This document shows positions 51,240-61,417 of a DNA stretch of 64,000 nt, piece after piece. Source of the stretch: UBA7672 sp038326205. Its GTDB lineage: Bacteria > Pseudomonadota > Alphaproteobacteria > Caulobacterales > Hyphomonadaceae. The notes beneath the pieces were generated by a model. It ran no database searches, was not told where the DNA came from, and was given only the letters and a program-made list of their open reading frames with translations. Each line of letters starts with the position of its first letter. Position 1 is the first letter of the stretch. Made by a program: the position numbers and the translations under genes. Location: NCBI GenBank assembly GCA_038326205.1, contig JBBQJV010000002.1, positions 1 through 64,000 of the forward strand. Reading direction: 5' to 3'.

Positions 51240-52535
51240 TCAGAAGTTTTTCTGAACCCAGCCGAAGACCTGTTTGAGCCTGCTGCCGCCTTGATCCGTA
51301 GCGATCCGGTCGCCGTTTACACGCATGGCATCCGGGCCGCCCATCAGATCCCAGCGTAACAGGCCCGCCGCAGCGGCGAAAGCGGGTGAACTGTAAGTCT
51401 CACCTAGACCCTTCACATTGGCAGGCTTGGCGAGACGCACCGGAGCGCGGAAAACGTCCTCTGCGAGCTCTTTGAGGCAAGCCAGCTGGGACGAGCCTCC
51501 GGTCAGAACGATCCGTCTCGGCAAAGGCCTGCCAGAAGCAGACGCTTTGGACAGCCGTCCGTCCATCAGTTCCATGATCTCTTCGATGCGCGGCCGCAAG
51601 ATCTGGGCGATATCCGCCCGGCTGCATTGGTGCGCCTCAAGCCGCCCGTCCTGACCAAGACGCGGCGCCTCGATCATGTCCAGCGCGCCGGAATCCGAAA
51701 ATCCCACTGCGCCGTGCTGAACCTTCATGCGCTCGGCGGCGGCGTAGGTGGTGCCTAGTCCCTGGGCAAGGTCGGACGTCGCGCGCGACCCGCCCATCGG
51801 TAGAATTTCGACATGGAGGAGCCCTCCATCCCAGAAGGCGGCGGCCGAAGTCACTCCGGCGCCGAAATCAATCACCATCGCGCCCTGCTCGGCCTCATCC
51901 TCGACCAGACAGGCAAGACCCGCTGCAAAAGGCGCCGCCAGGATAGCCGAAACGGTCAGATGAGACCGCGAGACGCACTGTACGATGTTGCGCAGGCCCG
52001 CTGTCGGCGCCGAAACAACCAGAAAGCTGGCCGTCAGCGTCTCGGCGAACATCCCGCGCGGGTCCTTGATCCCGGCCGTCCCATCGACCGAGAACCCCAG
52101 CGCTGCCGAGTGCAGCACTTCGCGTCCCTGCGGCTGGAAGCCTTCCAGGGCGGCGATGCGCACATCGCGCACATGCTGGGCCGTCACTTCGCGCCCCCCC
52201 ATGGGCAGCTTGGCGCGGACAATGTCAGACCGAAGGTCCGGGCCTGCGACACCCAGCACAACATCCGTGATGCGCAGGTCTGCGGCGCGCTCGGCCTGCT
52301 CCACGGCGAGGCGGATCGAGCGTTCCAGCCCGTCGAGATCCACCACGGCGCCAGCCCGGACGCCCTTGGTTGCCTGCACGCCGGCGCCGGCGACACGCGG
52401 CTCGCCATTGGTGGCGTCGACGCGGCGGGCGATCATGCAGGTGATTTTCGAGGAACCGATGTCGAGCGCAGCCATCACCGTTCCGCGCCCGTGGGCGCGG
52501 TCTCTGACGATTGAACGCTGGGCGAGCGAAGACAT
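51240..52535 (-). CDS. ftsA: cell-division protein FtsA
   Basis: 431-residue actin-like protein that ties FtsZ to the membrane. It shows the phosphate-1 loop AALDIGSSKITC, the SHVS-type 1C domain, the phosphate-2 VIDFGAGVTSAAAF and the adenosine loop VLTGGSSQLACL. The C-terminal amphipathic membrane-targeting helix (LKQVFGWVQKNF) is present. It lies 5 bases after ftsQ and about 120 bases before ftsZ on the same strand, the usual ddl-ftsQ-ftsA-ftsZ order. Confidence 0.96.
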   Translation of the reverse strand: MSSLAQRSIVRDRAHGRGTVMAALDIGSSKITCMIARRVDATNGEPRVAGAGVQATKGVRAGAVVDLDGLERSIRLAVEQAERAADLRITDVVLGVAGPDLRSDIVRAKLPMGGREVTAQHVRDVRIAALEGFQPQGREVLHSAALGFSVDGTAGIKDPRGMFAETLTASFLVVSAPTAGLRNIVQCVSRSHLTVSAILAAPFAAGLACLVEDEAEQGAMVIDFGAGVTSAAAFWDGGLLHVEILPMGGSRATSDLAQGLGTTYAAAERMKVQHGAVGFSDSGALDMIEAPRLGQDGRLEAHQCSRADIAQILRPRIEEIMELMDGRLSKASASGRPLPRRIVLTGGSSQLACLKELAEDVFRAPVRLAKPANVKGLGETYSSPAFAAAAGLLRWDLMGGPDAMRVNGDRIATDQGGSRLKQVFGWVQKNF

Positions 52536-52540
52536 GGGGT

Positions 52541-53488
52541 TCAGGTGTCTCCAGGCGACCCGATGGCGCCGGGCAAGGGACGCAACGCGATGTATTTCGG
52601 GTGGCGCGCATCGATGTGCGTCGCCGGCAGGTCGAGAACGCGGTTCTGCGCCTGCATCAGGTTCAGCGCTTCAAGCTGTTCAGCCAGACGCGCATCGACG
52701 GGGAAGGACACGACGTCGGTCCGGCCCTTGAACTTCACGTCCCAGCGGCGGCTGCTGACGCGATAGGCGACTTCCATGCGATCGTAGAGGTTTGGATAAG
52801 GCGCCATCGCCGCAACCAGCGAGCCGGCGGCTTTCGAAGCGTCCTTGCCGACAACGCGCGGCAGGCTGCCATATTTACTGAGATCGGCCTGAGCGAAGGC
52901 GCGACCGCTCTGGTCGACCACGCGCCACGCGCCGCCCTCTCCGTCCTCCTGCGAGAGTGCAATCGGCTTGCGCTGTTCGACGTCGATCCGCACGCGGTCC
53001 GGCCACAGGCGCTGCACGCTGACATCGCCGATGTCCAATTTCTCGACGCGGTCGCGGATCGCATAGGGATCAGCCGAGAGGATGCTCGCGCCGGTCTGAA
53101 CTTCGACAGCGGCCAGAATTTTTGCGGTCACGGCCGGGTCCGGGCTGTGGCAGGCGCGCGAATATTCATCGGCATCGCTATGGGCGCAGACCTTGACGTC
53201 TTTCACCGAGATGCCGGCCCAGCCCGCGATCACGTTGAAGCCGTTGTTCATGCGCTGGCCGAAGAGGCCAAGCGTGCCCCCCATCCACGCGGCGATCATC
53301 AACATGACTGCGCCGCAGATGATGGTGCCGAGCGCATAGGTCGCGATGCGGTCGCGGAACCAGGCCACGGAATAAGGAACATCACGCGCACGGCGCGAGG
53401 GACGCGACGGTGCGCGCTGGGGCGCCGCATCCCGGTCGTCGTCGTGGTAGGCGGGACCCGCTATCTGCGGTCGTTTTACCTTGGGCAT
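52541..53488 (-). CDS. ftsQ: cell-division protein FtsQ
   Basis: 315-residue bitopic divisome protein. A long basic cytoplasmic tail (PSRPSRRARD) precedes one transmembrane helix (about 50-70). The POTRA domain begins at GISVKDVKV, and the beta domain follows with WPDRVRIDVEQRKPIAL and the GGAWRVVDQSGRAF strand. The start overlaps the ddl stop by 13 bases, showing coupled translation. Confidence 0.94.
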   Translation of the reverse strand: MPKVKRPQIAGPAYHDDDRDAAPQRAPSRPSRRARDVPYSVAWFRDRIATYALGTIICGAVMLMIAAWMGGTLGLFGQRMNNGFNVIAGWAGISVKDVKVCAHSDADEYSRACHSPDPAVTAKILAAVEVQTGASILSADPYAIRDRVEKLDIGDVSVQRLWPDRVRIDVEQRKPIALSQEDGEGGAWRVVDQSGRAFAQADLSKYGSLPRVVGKDASKAAGSLVAAMAPYPNLYDRMEVAYRVSSRRWDVKFKGRTDVVSFPVDARLAEQLEALNLMQAQNRVLDLPATHIDARHPKYIALRPLPGAIGSPGDT

Positions 53489-54384
53489 GACGCGTCCTCG
53501 ATCATCCAGCGGACGAGCGAGGGATAGTCGATGCCAATATGCGCGGCCTGCTCGGGGATGAGCGAAGTGGGCGTCATGCCCGGCTGCGTATTTGTCTCGA
53601 GTATCACCAGTCGACCCGCTTTTTCATCGTAGCGAAAGTCCGACCGCGACACGCCCCGGCAGCCGAGAGCCTGATGCGCCCTCAGCGATGCGTCCAGCGC
53701 AGCTTCGGTGACCGCATTCGACAGGTCTGCAGGAAGAACGTGACGCGATCCTCCAGACTCGTATTTCGCAGCGAAGTCGTAATAGTCCCTTAAGGTCGTG
53801 ATCTCGGTGACGGCCATGGCGCGGTCGCCCATGACGCCTACAGTCAACTCCCTGCCCGGAATGAATTTTTCCACAAGCGCCCGTTTTCCGAATGTCCACG
53901 TACCGTCGGTCAGCTCCTTGGGCGGCCGGTTGGCCCCCTCGCGAACGATGAAGACGCCGAACGAAGATCCTTCCGCCGGCGGTTTGATCACGTAGGGCGG
54001 TGGCATGACGTGATCGCGCGCCAGCTCTTCCACGGCGTAGACACCGCCCTCGGCGACATCGAGCCCGTGCTGGACGTAGATCGCCCGCGCCTTGTCCTTG
54101 TCCATCGCCAGCGCAGAGGCCAGCACGCCCGAGTGCGTATAGGGAATGTTCATCACCTCAAGGAGACCCTGCACGCAGCCGTCCTCGCCCCATGGTCCGT
54201 GGAGGGCGTTCAGCACGACGTCGGGCTTCACCTGCTCCAGCTGCTGGGCAAGCTGCCGCGTCACGTCGACCTCGACGACGTCGAAGCCGGCGTCACGCGC
54301 GGCCTGCGCCATGCCCTTCCCGGACGATAGCGAGACAGGTCGTTCGGACGACCATCCACCCATGATAACGGCGACACGTGTCAT
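53476..54384 (-). CDS. ddl: D-alanine--D-alanine ligase
   Basis: 302-residue ATP-grasp ligase that makes D-Ala-D-Ala for peptidoglycan. It shows the N-terminal GGWSSERPVSLSSG with the conserved Glu of the D-Ala site, LHGPWGEDGCVQGLLE, the ATP-grasp VIKPPAEGSSFGV and the C-terminal ETNTQPGMTPTSLIPEQA metal/substrate loop. The gene is the first of the ddl-ftsQ-ftsA-ftsZ run. The mur genes that usually precede it are not here; a divergent histidine kinase gene lies upstream instead. Confidence 0.96.
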   Translation of the reverse strand: MTRVAVIMGGWSSERPVSLSSGKGMAQAARDAGFDVVEVDVTRQLAQQLEQVKPDVVLNALHGPWGEDGCVQGLLEVMNIPYTHSGVLASALAMDKDKARAIYVQHGLDVAEGGVYAVEELARDHVMPPPYVIKPPAEGSSFGVFIVREGANRPPKELTDGTWTFGKRALVEKFIPGRELTVGVMGDRAMAVTEITTLRDYYDFAAKYESGGSRHVLPADLSNAVTEAALDASLRAHQALGCRGVSRSDFRYDEKAGRLVILETNTQPGMTPTSLIPEQAAHIGIDYPSLVRWMIEDASCPR

Positions 54385-54639
54385 GGCTCGCGCCTCCTTG
54401 CGGGCTGTTAACGGCTATGCGCCTGCACCGGTTACCGAGATGCTACCCTGCCCTCCGCTTGGGTGCGAAGGGAAAGCGCGATTCCAACGACCCTGGGCTG
54501 GCTTTCCCGTCAGCTTCCCGTCAAGATCAGAACGGTTCCTTAAGCGCAATGACCTTAGTCTTGGCTTGGGACATGCGCCCGGTCGCGGCGACGCGAAACA
54601 GTCCGCAGGGAACCGGCCTTTGCTGGCTAGGGTTGGACG

Positions 54640-56517
54640 ATGAAGATTCTGCAAACCGTCAAAGGCGCGCCGCGCTGGCACCTCGTCTATCTTGCGCTGG
54701 CCGCATTCGACCTTTTGACCGTGCTGATCAGCCTGTCGCTCTCCCACAACCTCATGTCGACGTACTCGCGCTCTGTCGAGGTCAACACGGAGTGGGCCCA
54801 GCGGGTGAGAGAGATCAGCCGCCTCGGCGATCACGCACAGGCCGCCAACGCGCCGGGCAACGATGTCTTCGATACGTATGACGTTCCCGCCAAGCGCGTT
54901 CTCCGTGACCTCGCGATCGATACCTTCAACAAGCACATGGCGACTGTCGAGGCCGATCTCGCCGCGCGGACGTCCGCCGACGAACAGGCCCGGATCGGAG
55001 GCGCTCTGGATGTCACCAAGGCGGCGATGGTAGACATGATCGCCGAAGCAGACCGCATCTTTCTCTACTTCGAACAGAACAACCCCGCATCGGCTGGCGA
55101 ACGCATGGCCTCGATGGACCGCGCTTATGCGAGGCTTACGCGCTCCATCTCCGCAACAGTCGCGCAGGTTCAGGCGATCCAATCCCAGCACCTGCAGCAA
55201 CAGCTTTCGACTGCGCACGACCTGCAAGGGCTGGAGTTCCTCATCGGCGTCCTCATCATGCTGATGGTCATCGGCGTCTCCCTTTACGGCAGCAGTCTCA
55301 GCAAGGTAATGCGCCGCCAGACCAGTGCGATTGAGGACGCCCGCGCCGCCGCCGAAGCAGCCAATACCGCCAAGTCAAACTTCCTCGCTTCCATGAGCCA
55401 CGAGATCCGCACGCCAATGAATGGCATTCTTGGCATGGCGCAATCGCTAAAGGCCGCCGAGCTTTCCGAGGTAGATCGTGAAAAGGTCGGCATAATCCTT
55501 GATTCCGGCCGATCCTTGCTTCTCATCGTCAACGATGTGCTCGACTTCTCGAAGATCGAGGCCGGCAAGTTCGATATCTCGCCAGCCCCCAACGATATCA
55601 CGCGTACCATCGACAGCGTCGTCCGCCTGTTCGAGCCGCAGGCGCTGGAGAAGAACATCGCCGTCAGCATTGCCCACGCGCCGGATCTTGCGCGCGGCCT
55701 GATTTACGATGCGCAGCGTGTGCGCCAGTGCGTCGGCAACCTGCTCTCCAACGCGATCAAGTTCACCCCCCAAGGTCGTATCGACGTCAAACTGTCGTCG
55801 TCCGCAGCCGGCGATGGCGATGTCATGGTGGCCGTCCAGATTCGTGACACCGGCATCGGAATGACGCCTGGCGTTCAGGCGAAACTCTTTGAGCCCTTCA
55901 CCCAGGCCGACAGCACTATCGCGCGCAAATACGGCGGCACCGGCCTCGGTCTCGCGATTTCCCTGCGCCTTGCCGAACTTATGGGCGGCGGCATCACCGT
56001 CGAAAGTGCGCAGGGAGCAGGATCCACTTTCACCCTGACCTTCCGCGCCAGGGTGCAGGCAGTGTTTGAAAGTGTCACGACGCCAGTAATCGAGCGCATG
56101 CGCCCCACGGCGAAGAGTCTGCAGGGGCTGCGTGTGCTCGTGGTGGACGACATCCAGGTCAATCGCGATGTGCTCAAGCATTTCCTTGCCCCTCATGGCT
56201 GCGCGATCAGCGAAGCCGTGAATGGCCAGGAGACGCTCGATCAACTCGCAGCCGGCGATTTCGACATCGTCCTGCTCGACATCCATATGCCCGTCATGGA
56301 CGGCAAGGAAGCGATCCGGCATATCCGCGCCAGCAGCGCGCTGTGGCGCAACATTCCGGTTATCGCGGTCACCGCCCATGCCCTGCCCGGCGATCGCGAG
56401 AAGCTGATCGCCATCGGCATGACAGACTACCTGTCCAAGCCGATCGAGCAACAGACGCTCATTGCGCGCATTAGCGCTGCGGTCGGCCTCGCGGCGCCTG
56501 AGGATGCAGTGGCCTGA
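54640..56517 (+). CDS. hybrid sensor histidine kinase
   Basis: 625 residues. TM1 (about 14-36) and TM2 (about 198-217) enclose a periplasmic helical sensor domain. HisKA follows with the phosphorylated His254 in SMSHEIRTPMNG, then the HATPase domain with GNLLSNAIKFTP, DTGIGM and GGTGLGLAIS. A C-terminal receiver domain (about 497-615) carries Asp547 in VLLDIHMPVMDG and the terminal Lys in YLSKPI. As a hybrid it would pass phosphate to a separate phosphotransfer protein. No partner gene is adjacent, and the signal sensed is unknown. It is divergent from ddl. Confidence 0.93.
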   Translation: MKILQTVKGAPRWHLVYLALAAFDLLTVLISLSLSHNLMSTYSRSVEVNTEWAQRVREISRLGDHAQAANAPGNDVFDTYDVPAKRVLRDLAIDTFNKHMATVEADLAARTSADEQARIGGALDVTKAAMVDMIAEADRIFLYFEQNNPASAGERMASMDRAYARLTRSISATVAQVQAIQSQHLQQQLSTAHDLQGLEFLIGVLIMLMVIGVSLYGSSLSKVMRRQTSAIEDARAAAEAANTAKSNFLASMSHEIRTPMNGILGMAQSLKAAELSEVDREKVGIILDSGRSLLLIVNDVLDFSKIEAGKFDISPAPNDITRTIDSVVRLFEPQALEKNIAVSIAHAPDLARGLIYDAQRVRQCVGNLLSNAIKFTPQGRIDVKLSSSAAGDGDVMVAVQIRDTGIGMTPGVQAKLFEPFTQADSTIARKYGGTGLGLAISLRLAELMGGGITVESAQGAGSTFTLTFRARVQAVFESVTTPVIERMRPTAKSLQGLRVLVVDDIQVNRDVLKHFLAPHGCAISEAVNGQETLDQLAAGDFDIVLLDIHMPVMDGKEAIRHIRASSALWRNIPVIAVTAHALPGDREKLIAIGMTDYLSKPIEQQTLIARISAAVGLAAPEDAVA

Positions 56518-56558
56518 GACGGCTTGGCGCATGCGTACACCATGACAGGATGCGCAGC

Positions 56559-57422
<864 letters not shown>

Positions 57423-57451
57423 TTGTTCGGCTTGATCGAGGGGAGAGGCGC

Positions 57452-57913
57452 ATGAAGGGCGGCTGCACATGCGGCGAAATCCGCTGCGAATTGAAAGCTG
57501 CGCCTCTGATCACGCACGCATGCCATTGCACGTGGTGTCAGCGTGAGACCGGCGGCGCCTTCGCGATCAACGCCGTGGTCGAGAGCCGCAATGTCGCGCT
57601 GCTGGCAGGCTCGCCAGTCGAGGTGTTGACGCCCTCGCTGTCGGGCAAGGGCCAGATCATCGCGCGCTGCCCGAACTGCCATGTCGCAGTTTGGAGCCAC
57701 TATCCGACCGCCGGCAAGCGCGCCGCCTTCATCCGCGTTGGCACACTCGACCAGACGCAAGGCATCACGCCGGACGTGCACATCTTCACGTCCAGCAAAC
57801 AGCCCTGGGTCGACCTGCCGTCCGACGCCTTCGCCGTGCCGGAGTTCTACAATCCCGCCGAAGTCTGGTCGCAAGCGGCCCTCGCGCGCTGGGCTGCGAT
57901 CATGGCTGGTTGA
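57452..57913 (+). CDS. GFA/CENP-V family zinc protein
   Basis: 153-residue protein of the GFA family. The Cys zinc sites are all visible: GGCTCGEIRC near the start, HACHCTWCQRETGG in the middle and RCPNCHVAVW late. The family takes its name from a proposed glutathione-dependent formaldehyde-activating enzyme, but most members act on unknown thiol-linked substrates. It is 30 bases downstream of the GDSL gene on the same strand. Confidence 0.92.
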   Translation: MKGGCTCGEIRCELKAAPLITHACHCTWCQRETGGAFAINAVVESRNVALLAGSPVEVLTPSLSGKGQIIARCPNCHVAVWSHYPTAGKRAAFIRVGTLDQTQGITPDVHIFTSSKQPWVDLPSDAFAVPEFYNPAEVWSQAALARWAAIMAG

Positions 57914-57975
57914 GCAATTTCGCGTCCGTGCTCCGCGTTTCTTGCAGCCTCAGTCCAATTTCGCTAAGAGCCCGC

Positions 57976-58671
57976 ATGCCTCTTTCAATTATCGGCGTCG
58001 ATGCGGACGACACGCTCTGGCACACCGAGACAGTGTTTCGGCTAACTCACAAACGATTCAACGAGTTACTTGGCGGATTTGGCGATGAGGAGATGCTTGA
58101 ATCGCGTCTCGCCGCGATCGAGCGCGAGAACATGAAAGCCTATGGTTACGGCGCGAAAGGCTTCACGCTGTCCATGCTCCAGACTGCGCTCGAAGTCAGC
58201 GACGGCAAGGTGTCCACGCAAGTCATTCGCGAGTTGCTCGATGCCGGCCGCGAGATGATGACCCACCCGATCGAGCCCCTGCCCGGCGTCGAAGACGCGC
58301 TCAAGGCGCTGAAGGAACGCGGGTCCCTGATTCTCATTACCAAGGGCGATCTCTTCCATCAGGAAAGCAAGCTCGCAGCCTCCGGCCTCGGCTCGCACTT
58401 CTCCGGCGTCGAGATCGTCTCCGAGAAGACCCCTGAGATCTACACCAAGGCCTTCGCTCGTCATGGCAGTCGCGCCGAGACATCCCTGATGACGGGCAAC
58501 TCAGTGAAGTCAGACATTCTCCCGATGCTCGCGGCAGGCGGCTATGCAGCCTTGGTCCCCTATCCGCTCGTGTGGGAGCACGAGCGGGCCGAGAAGCCCG
58601 TCGGCAACCCGCGTTATCGCGAAGTGGAAACACTGGGCGCGCTGCCCGCGTGGCTGGACGAGATCATCTAG
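57976..58671 (+). CDS. HAD-family hydrolase
   Basis: 231-residue haloacid-dehalogenase-type phosphatase. Motif I GVDADDTLW carries the nucleophilic Asp and the acid Asp two residues later; motif II is LILITKGD; the Lys of motif III is in VSEKTPEIYTKAF, and motif IV is TGNSVKSDI. The cap is helical (about 20-90). The substrate, probably a small phosphate ester, is unknown. The ATG at 57976 gives the family start; an open frame reaches back to 57691 over the GFA gene. A palindromic hairpin follows. Confidence 0.92.
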   Translation: MPLSIIGVDADDTLWHTETVFRLTHKRFNELLGGFGDEEMLESRLAAIERENMKAYGYGAKGFTLSMLQTALEVSDGKVSTQVIRELLDAGREMMTHPIEPLPGVEDALKALKERGSLILITKGDLFHQESKLAASGLGSHFSGVEIVSEKTPEIYTKAFARHGSRAETSLMTGNSVKSDILPMLAAGGYAALVPYPLVWEHERAEKPVGNPRYREVETLGALPAWLDEII

Positions 58672-58675
58672 ACTT

Positions 58676-58714
58676 GCATTCATCCTCCGCGACGATGCCG
58701 CGAAGGATGAATGC
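58676..58714. repeat. palindromic extragenic repeat, copy 2 (bidirectional hairpin)
   Basis: GCATTCATCCTCCGCG (58676-58691) faces CGCGAAGGATGAATGC (58699-58714) with one mismatch and a 7-base loop. It lies in the 54-base gap between convergent genes, so it may act as a shared terminator. It resembles the element at 9483-9526 in its CATCCT and AGGATG arms. Confidence 0.7.
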
Positions 58715-58725
58715 GAAGCGTCAAC

Positions 58726-59457
58726 CTACTTCTTCTCCTGCCCCAGACCCACCACATCGCCAACGCCGACCACATGGCCCTTCAGCGGCTCGATCAGTTC
58801 AGCGTAGTTCTTCGGGGCGAAGTCGGCCGGCAGCATCATGTCAACCGCCAGAACCTGAATGTGATAGCGATGCTTCGGCCCCGGCGGCGTGCGCGGCCCC
58901 AGATAGGGCTGGTTCGCGCCCTTGTAGTTTGGCCCGTAGATAGAGCCGGCTGGAATCTGTTCCGGAGAAATGCCCGCCGCAAGCTTCCTCACGCTTGCTG
59001 GAATATTCACCACCGACCAGTGCAGGATCGGCGACCCACGCATCACAAGATCCGTGTCCTGCATGATGATGGCATAGGATTTCGTGCTCGCCGGACCGGC
59101 CGTCCACTCAAGGCCCGGGAAGGTATTCGTCTCGTACTGCGTGTATGTGAAATTGATATCGCCGCCATCGGGCCAGCCCGGTGTCGACACCGTCATCTTC
59201 TGCACGTTGGACGCGGGCAGCGTGATGCTGGCCAGCATGTCCTTGCCTGCTTCAACCGCAGACGGCGGAGGCGATTCAGCAACCACAATGGCAGGAGGGA
59301 CAACTGGCACTGGCGTCACAACGGCGGCGGTGGGTCCTGCCACGGTCGGTTGCGCGTCCAACTCCATGTCCAGCTCCTTGTCCGGCGCCGACGTGCAGGC
59401 CGCCATGGCGCCCGTCATTGCGATTGCGAGAACTATTGCCGAAAGATACGTCTTCAT
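58726..59457 (-). CDS. PEBP/YbhB-like lipoprotein
   Basis: 243 residues. The signal ends in MAAC (lipobox) and is followed by a low-complexity Pro/Val-rich linker to about residue 70. The PEBP-like domain shows GGDINFTYTQYETNTFPGLEWTAGP, the ligand-pocket MQDTDLVMRGSPILHWSVVNIPA and GANQPYLGPRTPPGPKHRYHIQVLAVD, as in the bacterial YbhB/YbcL family. The function of these envelope copies is unknown. Confidence 0.92.
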   Translation of the reverse strand: MKTYLSAIVLAIAMTGAMAACTSAPDKELDMELDAQPTVAGPTAAVVTPVPVVPPAIVVAESPPPSAVEAGKDMLASITLPASNVQKMTVSTPGWPDGGDINFTYTQYETNTFPGLEWTAGPASTKSYAIIMQDTDLVMRGSPILHWSVVNIPASVRKLAAGISPEQIPAGSIYGPNYKGANQPYLGPRTPPGPKHRYHIQVLAVDMMLPADFAPKNYAELIEPLKGHVVGVGDVVGLGQEKK

Positions 59458-59612
59458 GGCGCTTCCTTTTTGCAGTCCGCGCGCCGCATCACCGGCATCC
59501 GGTCACCACTGGTTTCGTTATGTATACAAGACTATAACGAGATAGACGAGAGATGGAACTCCTCCACGGCGTATCCATTTCCTTGATTCATCACATAGGG
59601 CGGACAGACGAT

Positions 59613-61358
59613 ATGGGTACTCGCGCACGGCACATCATCCTGTCAGCCGCGTCGACCGCGGCAGTTGCCGCCGCGTTGTTCCTAGCGTCCTGCACAACGC
59701 CAATGGAATCCGCGTCAACGATGCCGCCCACTGCTGCAACATGCGATCCGGGAAATCGCGGCATCATCCTCTCGCCCGGTTTCTGCGCGACAGTCTTTGC
59801 CGACAATCTCGGGCACGTTCGTCATGCCATCGTCAGCGATGACGGTACGCTCTACGTCAACATCTGGAGCGGCCGCTACTACGCCGGTTCGCCCGTGCCG
59901 CAGGATGGCTTCCTCGTCGCGCTGAAGGATGGCGACAAGGACGGCAGGGCCGAGACCATCATCAAGTTCGGCGTCACGGGCGCGCAAGGTTCTGTCGGCG
60001 GCTCGGGCATCGCGCGCTACAAGAATTACGTTTACGCTGAAGCCAACGACCAGATCGTCCGCTACACGATCCCCGCCGGACAACTAGCGCCCGCAGCTGG
60101 CGCTGTCCCCGAAGTGATTGTCTCCGGCCTGCCCACGACGGGCGATCACAACATGCATCCCTTCGTCATCGACAAGGCGGGCAACCTCTTCATGGATTCA
60201 GGCTCGGCCTCCAACTCGTGCCAACCGCAGAACCGCAAGGCGGACATCATGGGGGCTAGGCCCTGCGTCGAACTCGAAACCCGCGGCGGCATCTGGAAGT
60301 ACGACGCCAACAAGCTGAACCAGGTCTTCTCGTCGAAAGAGCGCTATGTCTCGGGCCTGCGCAATGCCGAAGGTCTCGCCTTCGATGCATCAGGCCGCTT
60401 CTTCGCGACCATGCACGGCCGCGACCAGCTGATCCAGAACTGGGGCAAGCTCTATCCGGACGTGAACCACACCGTTGAACTCCCGTCGGAAGAGCTGATG
60501 GAGATCAGCGCCGGCGCGAAATACGGCTGGCCTGAATGCTACTATGACGGCTTCCAGAAAAAGCTGGTCCTCGCGCCGGAATACGGTGGCGATGGCGGCA
60601 AGGCAGTCGGCATCTGCGCCAGCATGACCGCGCCTGTTGGCGCCTATCCTGCGCACTGGGCGCCCAACGATCTCGAATTCTCCACGTCGAAAGCCTTCCC
60701 TGCCGCCTATCAGGGCGGCGCCTTCATCACCTTCCATGGTTCGTGGAATCGCTCGCCCGGTCCGCAGGACGGCTTCAACGTCGTGTATCAACCGATGAAG
60801 GACGGCAAGGCATCCGGCGACTACATCGTGTTCGCTGACGGCTTCAACGGCGGCAACAATTCCAAGCCGGCCTATCGTCCAATGGCCGTCGCCGCATCGC
60901 CCGACGGTTCGCTCTACATCACCGACGACACCAAGGGTCGCATCTGGCGCGTCACCTATGCCGGCCCGATGAACGCTTCGCTCGCTGCCGCGCCGAAAGC
61001 GATGTCCGCCGCAGCACCTCCTCCGGCGACACCCGCTGCCCCCGCACCGACCGCCGCCGCCCTGCCCGCCGGCATCACCGCCGCGCTGATCGCCGCTGGC
61101 GACAAGGTCTATCACGCGAACAGCTGCATCGCCTGCCACGGTCCCGACGCCAATGGCACTGCGGTCGGCCCCAACCTCGCAGACGCCACATGGCTCACTG
61201 GCGATGGCAGCATCGGCGCAATCACGAAGATCATCAGCGAAGGGGTCGATGAACCCAAACAGTTCCGCAGTCCGATGCCCGCGATGGGCGGCGGCGATCT
61301 CTCGGATGACGAACTGAACGCGGTCTCGGCCTACGTCTGGTCGCTCGCTCACAAATAG
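59613..61358 (+). CDS. beta-propeller sugar-dehydrogenase-like lipoprotein fused to cytochrome c
   Basis: 581 residues. The signal ends in a lipobox (FLASC). The main part (about 35-455) is a six-bladed propeller like the soluble glucose/sorbosone dehydrogenases: SPGFCATVFADNLGHVRHAIV, VSGLPTTGDHNMHPFVIDKAGNLFMDSG, RNAEGLAFDASGRFFATMHG and YGWPECYYDGFQKK. A Pro/Ala linker leads to a C-terminal class I cytochrome c with CIACHGPDANG as the heme site and PMPAMGGGDLSDDE with a candidate Met ligand. Oxidation of a substrate at the propeller could feed electrons directly to the heme. The ATG at 59613 begins the signal peptide. Confidence 0.9.
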   Translation: MGTRARHIILSAASTAAVAAALFLASCTTPMESASTMPPTAATCDPGNRGIILSPGFCATVFADNLGHVRHAIVSDDGTLYVNIWSGRYYAGSPVPQDGFLVALKDGDKDGRAETIIKFGVTGAQGSVGGSGIARYKNYVYAEANDQIVRYTIPAGQLAPAAGAVPEVIVSGLPTTGDHNMHPFVIDKAGNLFMDSGSASNSCQPQNRKADIMGARPCVELETRGGIWKYDANKLNQVFSSKERYVSGLRNAEGLAFDASGRFFATMHGRDQLIQNWGKLYPDVNHTVELPSEELMEISAGAKYGWPECYYDGFQKKLVLAPEYGGDGGKAVGICASMTAPVGAYPAHWAPNDLEFSTSKAFPAAYQGGAFITFHGSWNRSPGPQDGFNVVYQPMKDGKASGDYIVFADGFNGGNNSKPAYRPMAVAASPDGSLYITDDTKGRIWRVTYAGPMNASLAAAPKAMSAAAPPPATPAAPAPTAAALPAGITAALIAAGDKVYHANSCIACHGPDANGTAVGPNLADATWLTGDGSIGAITKIISEGVDEPKQFRSPMPAMGGGDLSDDELNAVSAYVWSLAHK

Positions 61359-61417
61359 GATTGTTGCGATCACGTCCCGCCATGGACACGCACGCAGCGG
61401 ACTGAAATAAAGGACGG

